DNA of 64,000 bases, taken from contig DS990600.1 of NCBI GenBank assembly GCA_000155715.1, positions 69,975 to 133,974 on the forward strand, given 5' to 3'. Positions 36,970-47,479 of the stretch are shown piece by piece. The first letter of the stretch is position 1. The number at the start of each line of letters is the position of its first letter. Source of the DNA: a gamma proteobacterium HTCC5015. Its GTDB lineage: Bacteria; Pseudomonadota; Gammaproteobacteria; HTCC5015. A program made the position numbers and the translations under genes. The notes under the pieces were generated by a model. It ran no database searches, was not told the DNA's origin, and saw only the letters and a program-made list of their open reading frames with translations.

Positions 36970-36977
36970 GGGGTGCG

Positions 36978-38198
36978 CTAACCGCCGAAGTCGTCGAGTA
37001 AAATATTGTCTTCTTCGACGCCTAAATCCTCTAGCAACTTAATAACGGCGGCGTTCATCATGGGCGGGCCGCACATATAGAACTCGCAGTCCTCTGGCGC
37101 TGGGTGGTCTTTTAAGTACTCTTCATAGAGTACGTTATGAATGAAACCGGTGAGACCGTCCCAATCGTCTTCGGGTTGTGGATCGGAGAGAGCCACATGC
37201 CACTCGAAGTTGTCGTTCTCTTTAGCGAGCATGTCGAAGTCTTCGACATAGAACATTTCTTTCTTCGAGCGCGCACCGTACCAGAAGGAGACCTTGCGGT
37301 CGGTTTTAATGCGGCGCATTTGATCGAAAATATGTGAGCGCATGGGAGCCATGCCCGCGCCACCGCCAACGAAGACCATTTCTGCATCTGTCTCTTTGGC
37401 AAAAAATTCACCATAGGGACCAGAAATCGACACCTTGTCGCCGGGCTTTAGATTAAAGATGTAAGAGGACATCTTGCCAGCGGGAATGCCTTTGCTGCCC
37501 GGTGGCGGTGAGGCCACGCGAACATTGAGCATGATAATGCCTTTTTCTTCGGGGTAGTTGGCCATTGAGTAAGCGCGCAGTACGGGCTCATCTACTTTTG
37601 ACTCAAAATCCCAAAGGTTAAATCGATCCCAATCGCCGTGGTATTCCTCGTCGATATCAAACTCAGAATACTTTAAATGGTGAGGAGGACATTCGATTTG
37701 AATGTAACCACCGGCGCGAAAATCGACGTCTTCGCCCTCGGGCAGTTCGAGTATCAACTCTTTGATGAAAGTCGCCGCGTTGTTGTTAGAGCGGACCGTA
37801 CACTCCCACTGTTTCACGCCGAAGACATCTTCGGGCACTTCAATTTTCATGTCTTGCTTGACGGCAACTTGGCAAGACAAGCGGTCGCCTGCGGCTGCTT
37901 CGCGCTTCGTGATGTGCGTCTCTTCTGTGGGCAGAATAGAGCCGCCCCCTTCAAAGATTTTTACACGGCACTGAGCACAGGTACCACCGCCACCGCAGGC
38001 AGAGGCGACGAACAAACCATTACTGGCGAGCGAGCCCAACAGTTTGCCACCGGGCTCAGTTTCAATGGTTTTTTCACCATTGATATCGATGGTGACTTTG
38101 CCTTGTGGAACGAGTTGGCGGCGCGCTACCAAAATCAGTGCTACCAGCAACAGTACGATGCCGATAAAGAATGATACGCCGAGAAGAATTTCTTGCAT
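36978..38198 (-). CDS. nqrF: Na+-NQR subunit F (NADH dehydrogenase, 2Fe-2S and FAD)
   Basis: The 406-residue protein has one N-terminal membrane helix, a ferredoxin domain with [15 protein letters not shown] (2Fe-2S ligands, about residues 68-80) and a ferredoxin-reductase domain with RAYSMANYP (FAD) and [15 protein letters not shown] (NADH). It takes electrons from NADH on the cytoplasmic side and passes them into the complex. Last gene of the operon; neither nqrM nor apbE follows. Confidence 0.96.
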   Translation of the reverse strand: MQEILLGVSFFIGIVLLLVALILVARRQLVPQGKVTIDINGEKTIETEPGGKLLGSLASNGLFVASACGGGGTCAQCRVKIFEGGGSILPTEETHITKREAAAGDRLSCQVAVKQDMKIEVPEDVFGVKQWECTVRSNNNAATFIKELILELPEGEDVDFRAGGYIQIECPPHHLKYSEFDIDEEYHGDWDRFNLWDFESKVDEPVLRAYSMANYPEEKGIIMLNVRVASPPPGSKGIPAGKMSSYIFNLKPGDKVSISGPYGEFFAKETDAEMVFVGGGAGMAPMRSHIFDQMRRIKTDRKVSFWYGARSKKEMFYVEDFDMLAKENDNFEWHVALSDPQPEDDWDGLTGFIHNVLYEEYLKDHPAPEDCEFYMCGPPMMNAAVIKLLEDLGVEEDNILLDDFGG

Positions 38199-38210
38199 GA
38201 TTATCCCCGC

Positions 38211-38819
38211 TTACAGTTGCACGCCTGAGAAGGCCATAAAGCCCAAAGACATTAGCCCCACCGTAATAAAGGTGATGCCAAGCCCCTGCAGACCATCGGG
38301 CACATCTGAGTATTTAAGTTTTTCGCGTACGCCGGCGAGTACCACAATCGCCATCGCCCAACCGATACCGGAGGAGACGCCGTAGGTCACCGACTCGGTA
38401 AAGTTGTAATCGCGCTCTACCATGAACAAAGAGCCACCCAAGATGGCACAGTTCACCGTGATCAATGGCAGGTAAATGCCGAGGGCGTTGTAGAGTACGG
38501 GCACGTATTTATCGAGAAACATCTCCAAGATTTGCACCATGGCGGCAATCACACCGATGTAGGAAATCAGCCCCAAAAAGCTGAGATCGACATTGGGCAA
38601 GCCCATCCACGCCAGCGCACCGTCTTTTAGCAAATATTGATAGATGAGATTGTTGGCGGGTACCGTCACAACTTGTACAAAAATAACCGCAACACCGAGC
38701 CCCATCGCCGTATTAATTTTTTTCGATACGGCAAGAAAAGTACACATGCCGAGGAAGAACGAAATCGCCAAGTTTTCAACGAAGATGGCCTTGACTGCCA
38801 TAGACATCAAATGTTCCAT
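38211..38819 (-). CDS. nqrE: Na+-NQR subunit E
   Basis: The 202-residue protein is a six-helix integral membrane subunit (RnfA/NqrE family) that forms, with NqrD, the intramembrane iron site and sodium path. The start [20 protein letters not shown] and [20 protein letters not shown] are typical. Its ATG overlaps the nqrD stop region. Confidence 0.96.
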   Translation of the reverse strand: MEHLMSMAVKAIFVENLAISFFLGMCTFLAVSKKINTAMGLGVAVIFVQVVTVPANNLIYQYLLKDGALAWMGLPNVDLSFLGLISYIGVIAAMVQILEMFLDKYVPVLYNALGIYLPLITVNCAILGGSLFMVERDYNFTESVTYGVSSGIGWAMAIVVLAGVREKLKYSDVPDGLQGLGITFITVGLMSLGFMAFSGVQL

Positions 38820-39475
38820 CAGGCGTGCTCCTCGTGACCGTCTTTAATCACAAATTCGGCGTCTTCAACTTGGTCTTTTTTCCACGCGCGAAGCGCCCAG
38901 ATAAACAAACCGATTAAGAAGAAGGCACTCGGCGGTAATAGCATCAAGCCAACGGGTTGATACCAGCCGCCCTCTGATGCCAACTCGAGCAGTTGAACAC
39001 CAAACAGTGAACCCGAGCCAAACAGCTCGCGCACCGTACCGACGGCAATCAGGATGAGGCTGTAACCCAAACCGTTACCCACACCATCGAGAAAACTGGG
39101 TATCGGTGGATTTTTCATGGCAAAGGCTTCGGCGCGGCCCATTACGATGCAGTTCGTAATAATCAAACCCACAAATACCGAGAGCTGTTTGCTGATGTTA
39201 TAGGCATAGGCCTTCAACACCTGATCCACCACAATCACCAGCGAGGCAATGATCACCATCTGCACGATGATGCGAATGCTGTCCGGGATTTGATTGCGAA
39301 TCAGCGAGATAAAAAAGTTGGAACAGGCAACCACCGATGTCAGTGCAATTGACATGATAAGCGCCGTGTTCAAATTCGTTGTCACCGCCAAAGCGGAACA
39401 AATACCCAATACCTGCAAGGCAATGGGATTGTTGTTAAACAACGGATCGAGTAGGACGTCTTTTGCTTTACTCAT
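38819..39475 (-). CDS. nqrD: Na+-NQR subunit D
   Basis: The 218-residue integral membrane subunit (RnfE/NqrD family) carries the conserved [19 protein letters not shown] and [18 protein letters not shown], which hold the symmetry-related Cys ligands of the NqrD/E iron centre. It overlaps nqrE by one base and follows nqrC by 10 bp. Confidence 0.96.
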   Translation of the reverse strand: MSKAKDVLLDPLFNNNPIALQVLGICSALAVTTNLNTALIMSIALTSVVACSNFFISLIRNQIPDSIRIIVQMVIIASLVIVVDQVLKAYAYNISKQLSVFVGLIITNCIVMGRAEAFAMKNPPIPSFLDGVGNGLGYSLILIAVGTVRELFGSGSLFGVQLLELASEGGWYQPVGLMLLPPSAFFLIGLFIWALRAWKKDQVEDAEFVIKDGHEEHA

Positions 39476-39485
39476 GGCTGCCTCC

Positions 39486-40262
39486 TCAAGAATCTTTTAG
39501 CTTGTCGAGGAACGGGCCGAAACCGGCTTCGCTCATCCAAAAACGGACTAAATGGCTGACACCTATTGTGGTCAAAGAAGCCCCCGCCAAACCGTCAACT
39601 TGGTGTTCGGGGTCTTTCACTTGGCCGCTTTTGACGACTTCAATTGCCAGTTCGCCCTGCTCGTTATAGAGCTTTTTACCCGGCCACTGAGCCTTCCATT
39701 TGGGGTTGTCGACTTCACCACCGAGGCCTGGCGTTTCCGCGTGGTCGTAAAAGCCAAGGCCGTAGACGGTTTGAGCATCGGGCTCAATGGCGATAAAGCC
39801 GTAAAGCGTCGACCACAGGCCGTAGCCGTGAATGGGTAAAATGTAGCAGCGGATGCTGCCATCATCGGCTTTTACTGCGTAGACTGGCGCGTAATCCGCT
39901 TGGCGTTTAATACTGGCGATATCTTCATCACCACTCAACGCTTCGCTCATTTCGGGATTTTTCGAGGCCGCGCGCTGATCGTAGCTTGCGGGCTCTACTG
40001 CATCGGTGTACTCGCCGCTGTCTAAGTCGACAATCCGCGTTTCGATGCGCTTGTTGTAGAGATCCGCGATGTCTGCACCGTTCAGACCCGCCACTTCAAA
40101 GCCCGCGACGGCCAAAATATTACTTTGGCGATCGATCAGCTTGTTGCGCTCCTGCTGAGGACGCAACTGCACAGCGGCGAAAGACACCACAATCGAACAC
40201 ACCAAACACACGGCGACCGCAACGAAAAGCGTTTTAAATACGCTGTCTTTTCCACTAGCCAT
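39486..40262 (-). CDS. nqrC: Na+-NQR subunit C (covalent FMN)
   Basis: I place the start at the ATG at 40262 ([20 protein letters not shown]), 8 bp inside the nqrB end, giving 258 residues with one N-terminal membrane helix and a periplasmic FMN-binding domain. The flavinylation motif reads [14 protein letters not shown]: the usual acceptor Thr of S/T-G-A-T is a Ser here (codon TCT). ApbE-type transferases normally modify Thr, so this point deserves a look. Otherwise the protein is typical. Confidence 0.94.
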   Translation of the reverse strand: MASGKDSVFKTLFVAVAVCLVCSIVVSFAAVQLRPQQERNKLIDRQSNILAVAGFEVAGLNGADIADLYNKRIETRIVDLDSGEYTDAVEPASYDQRAASKNPEMSEALSGDEDIASIKRQADYAPVYAVKADDGSIRCYILPIHGYGLWSTLYGFIAIEPDAQTVYGLGFYDHAETPGLGGEVDNPKWKAQWPGKKLYNEQGELAIEVVKSGQVKDPEHQVDGLAGASLTTIGVSHLVRFWMSEAGFGPFLDKLKDS

Positions 40263-41466
40263 TGCGCTGCATCCTCCGTTTAATATTAGCCTGCACGACA
40301 AAGTTGTCGAAAATAGGCGCCCACAGATTGGCAAACAAAATGGCCAACATCATGCCCTCGGGGAAGGCGGGGTTTGCCACGCGAATGACCACACACATGA
40401 AGCCGATGAGTATGCCGTAAGCCCAGCGGCCTTTGTTGGTCATAGCGGCGGAGACGGGATCAGTGGCCATGTAGACCATGCCGAAGGCAAAGCCGCCTAC
40501 GCTCAAATGCCAGTACCAAGGCATGGCGAACATGGGGTTGGTATCGCTACCAATGGCGTTAAAGAGCCACGTCGTTGCCACCATGCCGACAAACACACCG
40601 AAAATGACTCGATGCGAGGCAATCTTCGTAAAGATCAAAAACGCCGCGCCAATGAGACAGGCCAGTGTCGAGGTCTCGCCCAGTGAACCTGGGATCATAC
40701 CGAGGAAGCTTTGCTGTAGCGTAAAGCCCGCCTCTTCCACCGCTTGGATACCGCCCGTCGCGGCGAGGCCCAGCGGCGTCGCTCCCGTCACGCCATCGAC
40801 GGCCGTCCAAACGCTGTTGCCCGACAAATGCGCGGGGTATGCAAAATACAGAAAGGCGCGCCCCGTCAATGCGGGGTTGAGGAAGTTTTTGCCCGTGCCG
40901 CCAAAGACTTCTTTACCCAGGACCACGCCAAAAGAAATACCCAGTGCAACGACCCAAAGGGGCGCATCGGGTGGCATCGTCAGCGTGTAGAGCATAGAGG
41001 TAACGAGGAAGCCCTCGTTCACTTCGTGGCCGCGCACCGAGGCAAACAGCACTTCCCAGATACCGCCGACAATCAGCGTCGTCAGGTAAATAGGTACAAA
41101 GTAGAGAAAGCCGTGGAACACATTCGCCAGTAAATTGCCCTCGGCAGCAGCGCCCTGAGCAATGCCGAACATGGCCATCAGATCGCCACGCCAGTTGTTG
41201 ACCTGATCCATGCCAACACCCGCCATGCCCGTATTAGCCTGCATGCCGGTATTGAACCAAGCCATCAAAATACAGGGCAAGGTGGCAATGACCACATAGG
41301 TCATCACGCGCTTCAAATCGATCGCGTCGCGAACATGAGTCTGGCCATGGGTAACACTAGGAGGCGACCAGAAGAAAGTGTCAATCATTTCGTAGACGGA
41401 GAAGAACTTTTCGTATTTTCCGCCCTTTTCGAAATGAGGCGCGATATTGTCTAAAAACTTACGCAT
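40255..41466 (-). CDS. nqrB: Na+-NQR subunit B (FMN, riboflavin, Na+ channel)
   Basis: The 403-residue polytopic subunit carries the covalent FMN site GVTGATPLGLA (acceptor Thr in the normal GAT motif) and the family text LMAWFNTGMQAN and KEVFGGTGKNFLNPALTGRA. It contains the main sodium translocation path. It lies 3 bp after nqrA and overlaps nqrC by 8 bp. Confidence 0.97.
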   Translation of the reverse strand: MRKFLDNIAPHFEKGGKYEKFFSVYEMIDTFFWSPPSVTHGQTHVRDAIDLKRVMTYVVIATLPCILMAWFNTGMQANTGMAGVGMDQVNNWRGDLMAMFGIAQGAAAEGNLLANVFHGFLYFVPIYLTTLIVGGIWEVLFASVRGHEVNEGFLVTSMLYTLTMPPDAPLWVVALGISFGVVLGKEVFGGTGKNFLNPALTGRAFLYFAYPAHLSGNSVWTAVDGVTGATPLGLAATGGIQAVEEAGFTLQQSFLGMIPGSLGETSTLACLIGAAFLIFTKIASHRVIFGVFVGMVATTWLFNAIGSDTNPMFAMPWYWHLSVGGFAFGMVYMATDPVSAAMTNKGRWAYGILIGFMCVVIRVANPAFPEGMMLAILFANLWAPIFDNFVVQANIKRRMQRNG

Positions 41467-41469
41467 CGC

Positions 41470-42816
41470 TTAGCCCTCGATCTCAATTTTGGTGAGACAC
41501 TCGCGCAGCGCCGGACCGTAGTCGGCTTTGGACGAAGTGACAAAGGTACACAGAGAAAGATCTTCTTCATCCAACTCCAGCGCGCCCAGTTGCTGAGCCA
41601 AATCTGTGTCGATAGTGATGACCGCACGCAACAGCTGTGTAGGCAACACATCTAGTGGCATCAAGCGCTCGTAATAGCCCACGGGCACCATGGCGCGCGC
41701 GCTGCCATTGGTCGTGGTGGTCATGTTGAATAGGCGCGATTTGTTCAGGGAAGAAAACAGCACATTGAGCACAGACTTCTTGTCGAGGCCCGGGCGAACA
41801 TAGTGCAACATCAAACGCTCGCGATCCTCTTCCAAGGCGCACACTTGGCTGTGATAGCGCCCCAGAAAGGCCAACTCGCCCTGAGCGGCGTGACCTTGCA
41901 GCACCGAGCCAGACACTAGGCGAGTGTCACCTTCGACGACATCGTGATCGGTTAAATCGGTCACCGAAGCGCCGAGCACTGTGCGCACCAAGCGTGGTTT
42001 TTTAACCATGGGGCCTGCCACCGATACGACGCGACTGCTGTCGAGTTCGCCTGTGGTGAACAATTTACCAATGGCGATCACATCTTGGTAATCGATTTGC
42101 CACACAGACTTGGTGGGGCCTACAGGGTCGATGTGGTGAATGTGTGTACCCGGCAAACCCGCGGGGTGGGGGCCTTCAAACTCGGCGATTTGAACCGTTT
42201 CGAGATCGCCACCGGGAAAGCCTGCACCAGGCTTTTGGCACACGTAAATTGGGTTCGGTGTGATGCGAGCCAATACATTCAGGCCATCTTCAAAGCTGTC
42301 CATCTGCCCCTCGGCGACCACGGCGGGGTCAGCGGCGAGTGGGCGCGTATCAATGGCAGTGACAAAAATGGAGCTGGGTTTGGCATCTAAGGCGGGCACC
42401 TTGCTAAAGGGGCGCGTGCGCAGTGCTGGCCACAGGCCCGACTTCACCAACTGCTCGCGAACTTGCTCATTGCCGAGCACTTCAAGATCTTCGCGTTTCC
42501 AGCTTTTGAAAGATTCTTGCTCACTGCCGTCGACTTCAATCACAACGGACAGCAAAGCACGGCGGGCGCCACGGTTAATCGCACTAACGGTACCTGCGGC
42601 GGGAGCGGTGTAGAGGACGCCTGGCGTCTTTTTGTCCTCAAAAAGGGTTTGACCCTTCTTCACCGTATCGCCTTCTTTGACGAACATCGTCGGCTTCATC
42701 CCAATATAATCGGGGCCGAGTACTGCGACCGTCTTAATTTCAGGACCATCATGGACGATTTGTTCAGGCGCGCCAGCGATGGGCAGGTCTAAACCTTTTT
42801 TCGTCTTGATTCGCAT
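41470..42816 (-). CDS. nqrA: Na+-NQR subunit A
   Basis: The 448-residue peripheral subunit begins [19 protein letters not shown], diagnostic of NqrA rather than RnfC, and contributes to quinone binding on the cytoplasmic face. GRPALDAKP-like and [20 protein letters not shown] segments fit the family. It is the first gene of nqrABCDEF and the presumptive promoter lies about 150 bp upstream. Confidence 0.96.
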   Translation of the reverse strand: MRIKTKKGLDLPIAGAPEQIVHDGPEIKTVAVLGPDYIGMKPTMFVKEGDTVKKGQTLFEDKKTPGVLYTAPAAGTVSAINRGARRALLSVVIEVDGSEQESFKSWKREDLEVLGNEQVREQLVKSGLWPALRTRPFSKVPALDAKPSSIFVTAIDTRPLAADPAVVAEGQMDSFEDGLNVLARITPNPIYVCQKPGAGFPGGDLETVQIAEFEGPHPAGLPGTHIHHIDPVGPTKSVWQIDYQDVIAIGKLFTTGELDSSRVVSVAGPMVKKPRLVRTVLGASVTDLTDHDVVEGDTRLVSGSVLQGHAAQGELAFLGRYHSQVCALEEDRERLMLHYVRPGLDKKSVLNVLFSSLNKSRLFNMTTTTNGSARAMVPVGYYERLMPLDVLPTQLLRAVITIDTDLAQQLGALELDEEDLSLCTFVTSSKADYGPALRECLTKIEIEG

Positions 42817-42968
42817 GCTAGGTCTTCATTTTACGGTTGATCGAGCGAGCCGCCTTGCGCAGCTCTCACTTTTCGTACGAAGCCTCTCTGTTTGAAGACA
42901 GATATGCCTTGTCTCCACAGTCGCGGCCAGCCGCTTTATTTGGCACAGCCCCAGAATAGGCAGGGCGG

Positions 42969-42974
42969 ATTATA
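42969..42974 (-). promoter_or_regulatory. probable -10 box of the nqr operon
   Basis: A perfect TATAAT on the minus strand lies 153 bp before the nqrA ATG, in a gap of over 800 bp. The -35 region (about GCGCAA) is poor. It would leave a 5' leader of about 145 nt containing short hairpins. Confidence 0.4.
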
Positions 42975-43068
42975 CAGGAAACAATCGGTTTTTGCGCGCC
43001 CCAAAAGGAGATTTTGTTGGGTGAATCCTCAAATAGCGGGCGTAAAAGTGCCCTCCTACAAAAACTCT

Positions 43069-43461
43069 CGTCATTGCGAACGCAGTGAAGCAATCTGTCC
43101 ATCGGATACATCCGCAGATTGCCGCGTCGGCTGCGCCTCCTAGCAATGACGAGTTTTAAGCCTTGCCTACTTAAAGAATGAGTCATTCCCGCGTAGGCGG
43201 GAATCCAGCGTCTTTAAGTGAGGGTAGTAAAGCCACTGGGCTCCCGCCTGCGCGGGAGCGACGGTGTGGGGCTGCATGCGAAGTTCGGCTGCGCTCGCAA
43301 TGACGAGTTTTCAGCTTCGCCGGCTGTCGATAAGGAGCGGGAGCAGGAGCGGAAGCCTCAGGACCTCCCAACCGAGCCCCGAGGACGTCATCCTGAACTT
43401 GATTCAGGATCTCCCTATCAGGGCTCCGGTTTGGAGATTCCAGATCAAGTCTGGAATGACG
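43069..43461. repeat. repeat tract (families E, C and D) between nqrA and the next gene
   Basis: The 42817-43625 gap has no gene. It holds a family E element (43069-43152, ends GTCATTGCGA and GCAATGACGAG), a family C element in reverse orientation (43182-43263, starting GTCATTCCCGCGTAGGCGGG) and a family D element (43386-43461, ends CGTCATCCTGAAC and CTGGAATGACG). After it, short TGCCTGGAATGACGGAGGGG units are repeated two to three times to about 43525. Confidence 0.75.
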
Positions 43462-43625
43462 TGGGTGTGCCTGGAATGACGGAGGGGTGTGCCTGGAATG
43501 ACGGAGGGGTGTGCCTGGAGTGACGGGGGAGTGTCTAGAATGGCGGGCAGTGGTTAAGGAAATTCCAAATCCAGTTTGAAATGACAGGGCATAGAGAGTC
43601 ATTGTCGGTCATTGCAGCAGAGACC

Positions 43626-43994
43626 CTACGGCTGGGCGGGCGGAACGCGAACGCCGATGGTGTGTTCGATAATACTTTGCACGCGCTCAAACTGCTCGCC
43701 CGCATCATTGACGGGGGCCGCCTGCTCTAGTTTGAAGGCTTGAATATCGCGACGGTAGTGACGCTCGCGCTCAATGGCCTCAATCGCGACCTCCGCCCCG
43801 GAATCCTGAACATTGGGCAGCACGGCGGTGCCAACGGGCTTAGCGCCCTGCGTCTCCACCACCTGCTGCCACTCCTCCTCAGACAAGCTCTCCAGCTCGG
43901 CCTGTGTCCCAGAAACGACCGCCAGCCCCAGCAAGACACTCACCGTGCCCAACCAAAACCGCTGAAAAAAACCACTCAAAACACTGTGTTTCAT
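43626..43994 (-). CDS. hypothetical exported protein
   Basis: From the ATG at 43994 the 122-residue product has a signal peptide (FWLGTVSVLLGLAVVSGTQA) and a short acidic mature part containing LESLSEEEWQQVVETQGA and an Arg/Glu-rich helix. I recognise no family. It is alone on this strand, divergent from the lipin-like gene. Confidence 0.6.
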   Translation of the reverse strand: MKHSVLSGFFQRFWLGTVSVLLGLAVVSGTQAELESLSEEEWQQVVETQGAKPVGTAVLPNVQDSGAEVAIEAIERERHYRRDIQAFKLEQAAPVNDAGEQFERVQSIIEHTIGVRVPPAQP

Positions 43995-44194
43995 CGACGC
44001 TACCCCGCTTGTTCTATGCGCCAAATCGGCCGCTTCGTCGCTTTTTGATCATGCTTGCGAACTGTGCGCCTCACTGTTCATCACGCGCGCCAAAAAGGTG
44101 ACAAATTCGGCGCTGCTCAACAAACGCTTGAAAGGTCGCTCACTTAGCATGAACCGCGCACATTTTGGCTAAATCACTTTAAAAGGGAATCACT

Positions 44195-45244
44195 ATGAAA
44201 ATTTTAGTTCAGACTCTACTTTTTGCCAGTTTACATCTCCCCATGCTGGCACAGGCAGCGGGGGGTAGCCCCGCTGAGCCTCCCGAGTCCAACCCACCTG
44301 GGGACGGTGGCAGCACCGCCTGTACCGATTACAGTGTGGGACAGTCTCAGCCCAGCCTAGATGGCCCACAGCAAAGGGACTTTCGCCACTTTGGCAATCG
44401 CTGGCTGAGCGACTGGTACTCGCCCTACCACATGGTTCACGACGAAATCGTCGCTGAGCAAGAGGCCGTCACAGTCATTGGGAAATTCGATTACGACTGG
44501 GTATTGCACAAAGACCTCGAAGACGAAGATGTACACGCCTATCTATACGGCAGCGGCATGAGCGACTGGGAATACCTTGGCGAGTTTAGAACCAACAGCG
44601 ACGGCAAGGTCTATGTTCCCATCTCTGGCCAAGAGGCAGGTGACTATATTGTTCGCATGGTTGTCGAAGGCGATTTGAGCGCTGTTCAAGGTTATGTGTC
44701 GGTGCGCGCAGCGGGGCATCAAGCGGTGCTCTTCGATATCGATGGCACGCTGACCATCAACGACGCCGAACAAATTGGCGATTATCTGGGTATTAAAAAC
44801 GCCGATGCTTTTTACTACGCCGAAGAGATGGTGCAGGCCTATCGCGACAAGGGCTATCAGCTCATTTTCATGACGGCCCGCCCCTACTGGATGAGCAGTG
44901 GCACCCGCGCTTGGCTGCGCGAGACCATGAATCAAGCCGAATGGCATTTGCGTACCAATATCAATGGCGAAATTCCCTCGACGGCTACGAGCGAGGAGCA
45001 CGAGCGCTACAAGCGCGAGTACATCCAGCATTTGCAAGATCAAGGCATCGACATTATTCGCGCCTACGGCAATGCCAGCTCTGATATCGCAGCCTATGCT
45101 GACGCCGGCCTCGATACCGCAGAGACTTACATTATCGGCGATCACGCCGGCGAGAGTGGGACTCAAGCGGTCTACAGCGACTATGCTTTCCACTTTGGCG
45201 ATGTGGTAGAAAACACCCCCAACGCCATCTGCCAAGGCCAATAA
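44195..45244 (+). CDS. secreted lipin/LNS2-like HAD phosphatase
   Basis: The 349-residue protein has a signal peptide (MKILVQTLLFASLHLPMLAQ), a Pro/Gly/Ser-rich stretch, a beta-rich domain (about 60-170) and a HAD domain. The HAD nucleophile motif is VLFDIDGTLTIND (Asp near residue 182) and motif II is FMTARPYWMSSGTRAWL, both like the LNS2 domain of eukaryotic lipins and related phosphatidate phosphatases. The acidic motif III region reads IIGDHAGESGTQ. Export suggests action on phospholipid or phosphate esters in the periplasm or outside; the substrate is inference. Confidence 0.75.
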   Translation: MKILVQTLLFASLHLPMLAQAAGGSPAEPPESNPPGDGGSTACTDYSVGQSQPSLDGPQQRDFRHFGNRWLSDWYSPYHMVHDEIVAEQEAVTVIGKFDYDWVLHKDLEDEDVHAYLYGSGMSDWEYLGEFRTNSDGKVYVPISGQEAGDYIVRMVVEGDLSAVQGYVSVRAAGHQAVLFDIDGTLTINDAEQIGDYLGIKNADAFYYAEEMVQAYRDKGYQLIFMTARPYWMSSGTRAWLRETMNQAEWHLRTNINGEIPSTATSEEHERYKREYIQHLQDQGIDIIRAYGNASSDIAAYADAGLDTAETYIIGDHAGESGTQAVYSDYAFHFGDVVENTPNAICQGQ

Positions 45245-45268
45245 CGACCCGTATCATCTAGGACTTGG

Positions 45269-45294
45269 GCCCGCCTCCCGCGGGCTCTTTTTTT
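45269..45294 (+). terminator. rho-independent terminator
   Basis: GCCCGC and GCGGGC pair around CTCCC and are followed by TCTTTTTTT, 24 bp after the stop of the lipin-like gene. Confidence 0.88.
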
Positions 45295-45347
45295 GCTCCT
45301 ACACAAAAGTCGCTTGGCGCTATCGGCTCGGGATCGACCGAACGCTA

Positions 45348-47255
45348 TCAAACGGCTTCCTCGGCCTGCTCCAACTGCTCACAGGCTTCCAGCCAACTCA
45401 GCTCCGTTTCTTCAAGCGTCTTGAACACCTCGCCCTGCTCCTTGTTGAGCGCCAGTAGCTCTTCTTTACGACTGGCATCTGTGTAAAGCGCCTCTTCCGC
45501 CAATGCCGTTTCCAGTCGCTGTTTATCCCTATTTAACCGCTCCATTTGCTGTTCAGCGCTTTTCACTTGTTTTCTGAGTGGGGCTAAGCGCTTGCGTTGC
45601 TCTGCCTGCCGCTGGCGCTGAGCCTTGCGGTTTTCCTTTGGGTTTTTTGGCGGAGTCGCGCCCTCTTGCTCGCGACTTTCCAGCTCTCGGCGTTGCTGTA
45701 GCCACTGCGGGTAATCGTCGACATCCCCCTCAAACTCTCGGCAGCAGCCATCGGCCACGACTCTCAACTCGTCACACAGGCTGCGAATCAAGTGGCGATC
45801 GTGAGAAATCAATACCACGCCACCCTCAAAACCTTGCAAGGCGCGACTGAGCGCGTGGCGCATTTCTAGATCGAGGTGGTTGGTGGGCTCGTCGAGCAAT
45901 AGCACCGTGGGGCGCTGCCACACCAACATCGCCAAAACCAAACGCGCCCGCTCTCCCCCAGAAAAGGGAGCGACGGCTTCGAGCGCGCGATCGCCGTGAA
46001 AACCAAAACCGCCGAGAAAGTTGCGCAGCGCCTGCTCGGTGGCTTTGCTATCGAGGTGCTGCAAATGCTCCAGCGGACTCGATGGGTCGTGCAGCTGCTC
46101 GAGTTGATGCTGGGCAAAATACCCCACTCGACAATCGGGGTGCAGATCCCACTGCCCTCCTTGCCACGGCAGTTCACCCGCGAGACTTTTAATGAGCGTC
46201 GACTTACCGGCGCCGTTGGGACCGAGCAAGGCGAGCCTCTCTCCCTCGCCCAGGCGCAGCTCCACACCATCGACAATGGTTTTGTCCTCATAGCCGACGC
46301 GCCCGCCGACCAAACTGAAATAGTGGGAGAGCTTTTTGCTGGGCGAAAAAAACTCAAAGGCAAAGGGGTTGTCGATATGCGCTGGCGCCAAATCCGCCAT
46401 GCGCTCAAGTGCTTTTACGCGACTCTGAGCCTGCTTGGCCTTGGTCGCTTTGGCGCGGAAGCGGTCGACAAATTGCTGCATGTGAGCGCGCTCGCGCTGT
46501 TGCTTTTCAAAGGCCGCTTGCTGCTGGGCGAGCTGCTCGGCGCGCGCTTTTTCAAAGGCGCTGTAATTACCGGTATACACGGTGAGGCGCTGCTGCTCGA
46601 TATGGGCAATGTGGCTGCAGCAAGCGTCGAGGAAATCTCGGTCGTGAGAAATCAACAGGATGGCGCCACCGTATTGCTTAAGCCACTGTTCCAGCCACCA
46701 AATAGCCTCGACATCGAGGTGGTTGGTGGGCTCGTCAAGCAGTAGTAAGTCCGAGCGACACATCAGCGCTTGGGCGAGATTCAAACGCACCCGCCAGCCA
46801 CCGGAAAAATCGCTAACGGGACGCGCGTGGTCCGACTCTGTAAAGCCGAGGCCATCCAGCAATTTGGCCGCGCGAGTCGCAGCGGTATAGCCGCCGAGGT
46901 TTTCGTACTCCATGAGCAGGCGACTGTGCTCCATGGCCCGATCCGCTGACGCCGTGTCGGCAATTTTTTGCTCGACGGCACGCAGCTCCGCATCGCCATC
47001 CATGACAAAATCGAGCGCCGTGCGGGACAGCCCCTCGACCTCCTGAGCCACATGGGCCAGCACACTGCCCCCCTGCACCTGAATATCACCCGCGTCACTA
47101 CCCAGCTCACCCTGAACAGCCGCCAGCAAACTCGATTTGCCGGTGCCATTGGCGCCGGTAATGCCGAGACATTGCCCGCGGTGCAGAGCAAAGCTGGCAT
47201 TTTCAAAAAGCGCCCGCGGGCCGCGACGCAAAGTGACAGACTGAAATTTCAACAT
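45348..47255 (-). CDS. yheS: ABC-F family ATPase, YheS/Uup type
   Basis: The 635-residue soluble protein has two ABC domains: Walker A GITGANGTGKSSLL with signature DFSGGWRVRLNLA, and ALLGPNGAGKSTLIK with signature FSGGERARLVLAM. Between them is the long charged linker helix of ABC-F proteins and at the end a coiled coil (about 530-630). There are no membrane segments. ABC-F proteins act on ribosomes; overall layout fits YheS. The second signature motif and Walker B (LLLDEPTNHLD) are intact in both halves. Confidence 0.9.
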   Translation of the reverse strand: MLKFQSVTLRRGPRALFENASFALHRGQCLGITGANGTGKSSLLAAVQGELGSDAGDIQVQGGSVLAHVAQEVEGLSRTALDFVMDGDAELRAVEQKIADTASADRAMEHSRLLMEYENLGGYTAATRAAKLLDGLGFTESDHARPVSDFSGGWRVRLNLAQALMCRSDLLLLDEPTNHLDVEAIWWLEQWLKQYGGAILLISHDRDFLDACCSHIAHIEQQRLTVYTGNYSAFEKARAEQLAQQQAAFEKQQRERAHMQQFVDRFRAKATKAKQAQSRVKALERMADLAPAHIDNPFAFEFFSPSKKLSHYFSLVGGRVGYEDKTIVDGVELRLGEGERLALLGPNGAGKSTLIKSLAGELPWQGGQWDLHPDCRVGYFAQHQLEQLHDPSSPLEHLQHLDSKATEQALRNFLGGFGFHGDRALEAVAPFSGGERARLVLAMLVWQRPTVLLLDEPTNHLDLEMRHALSRALQGFEGGVVLISHDRHLIRSLCDELRVVADGCCREFEGDVDDYPQWLQQRRELESREQEGATPPKNPKENRKAQRQRQAEQRKRLAPLRKQVKSAEQQMERLNRDKQRLETALAEEALYTDASRKEELLALNKEQGEVFKTLEETELSWLEACEQLEQAEEAV

Positions 47256-47338
47256 GGGGCGGGATTCTACGGCGCTATCAGACCCCTCACAAGCAAAGCC
47301 CTAGAACTTCACAAGCGCGACAATTAAAGCGATATAAC

Positions 47339-47368
47339 TTGATTCAAAGCCTGACAAGACACTATAAA
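47339..47368 (+). promoter_or_regulatory. promoter of the GGDEF/EAL gene
   Basis: TTGATT (47339-47344) and TATAAA (47363-47368) are 18 bp apart in the 185-bp gap upstream of the gene. Transcription would start near 47375. Confidence 0.55.
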
Positions 47369-47403
47369 GAACATTCACGGTAAGCCTTCAAACACGAGAC
47401 GCC

Positions 47404-47419
47404 CTCACATCGATGTGAG
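47404..47419. promoter_or_regulatory. perfect 16-bp palindrome in the leader
   Basis: CTCACATCGATGTGAG is its own reverse complement. It lies about 30 bp downstream of the predicted transcription start and 60 bp before the likely start codon. It could be a repressor operator or form a leader hairpin. Confidence 0.45.
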
Positions 47420-47479
47420 ACAATGGAAGTCTAATAAAAATTGATAAACGTCCACAAAGCAATACAGAAGGGGCGGGAC

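Noticed and set aside
36978-42816. Rnf complex instead of Nqr
   Set aside because: NqrA-type first subunit and an NqrF with 2Fe-2S plus FAD domains are present; RnfB- and RnfC-type ferredoxin subunits are absent.
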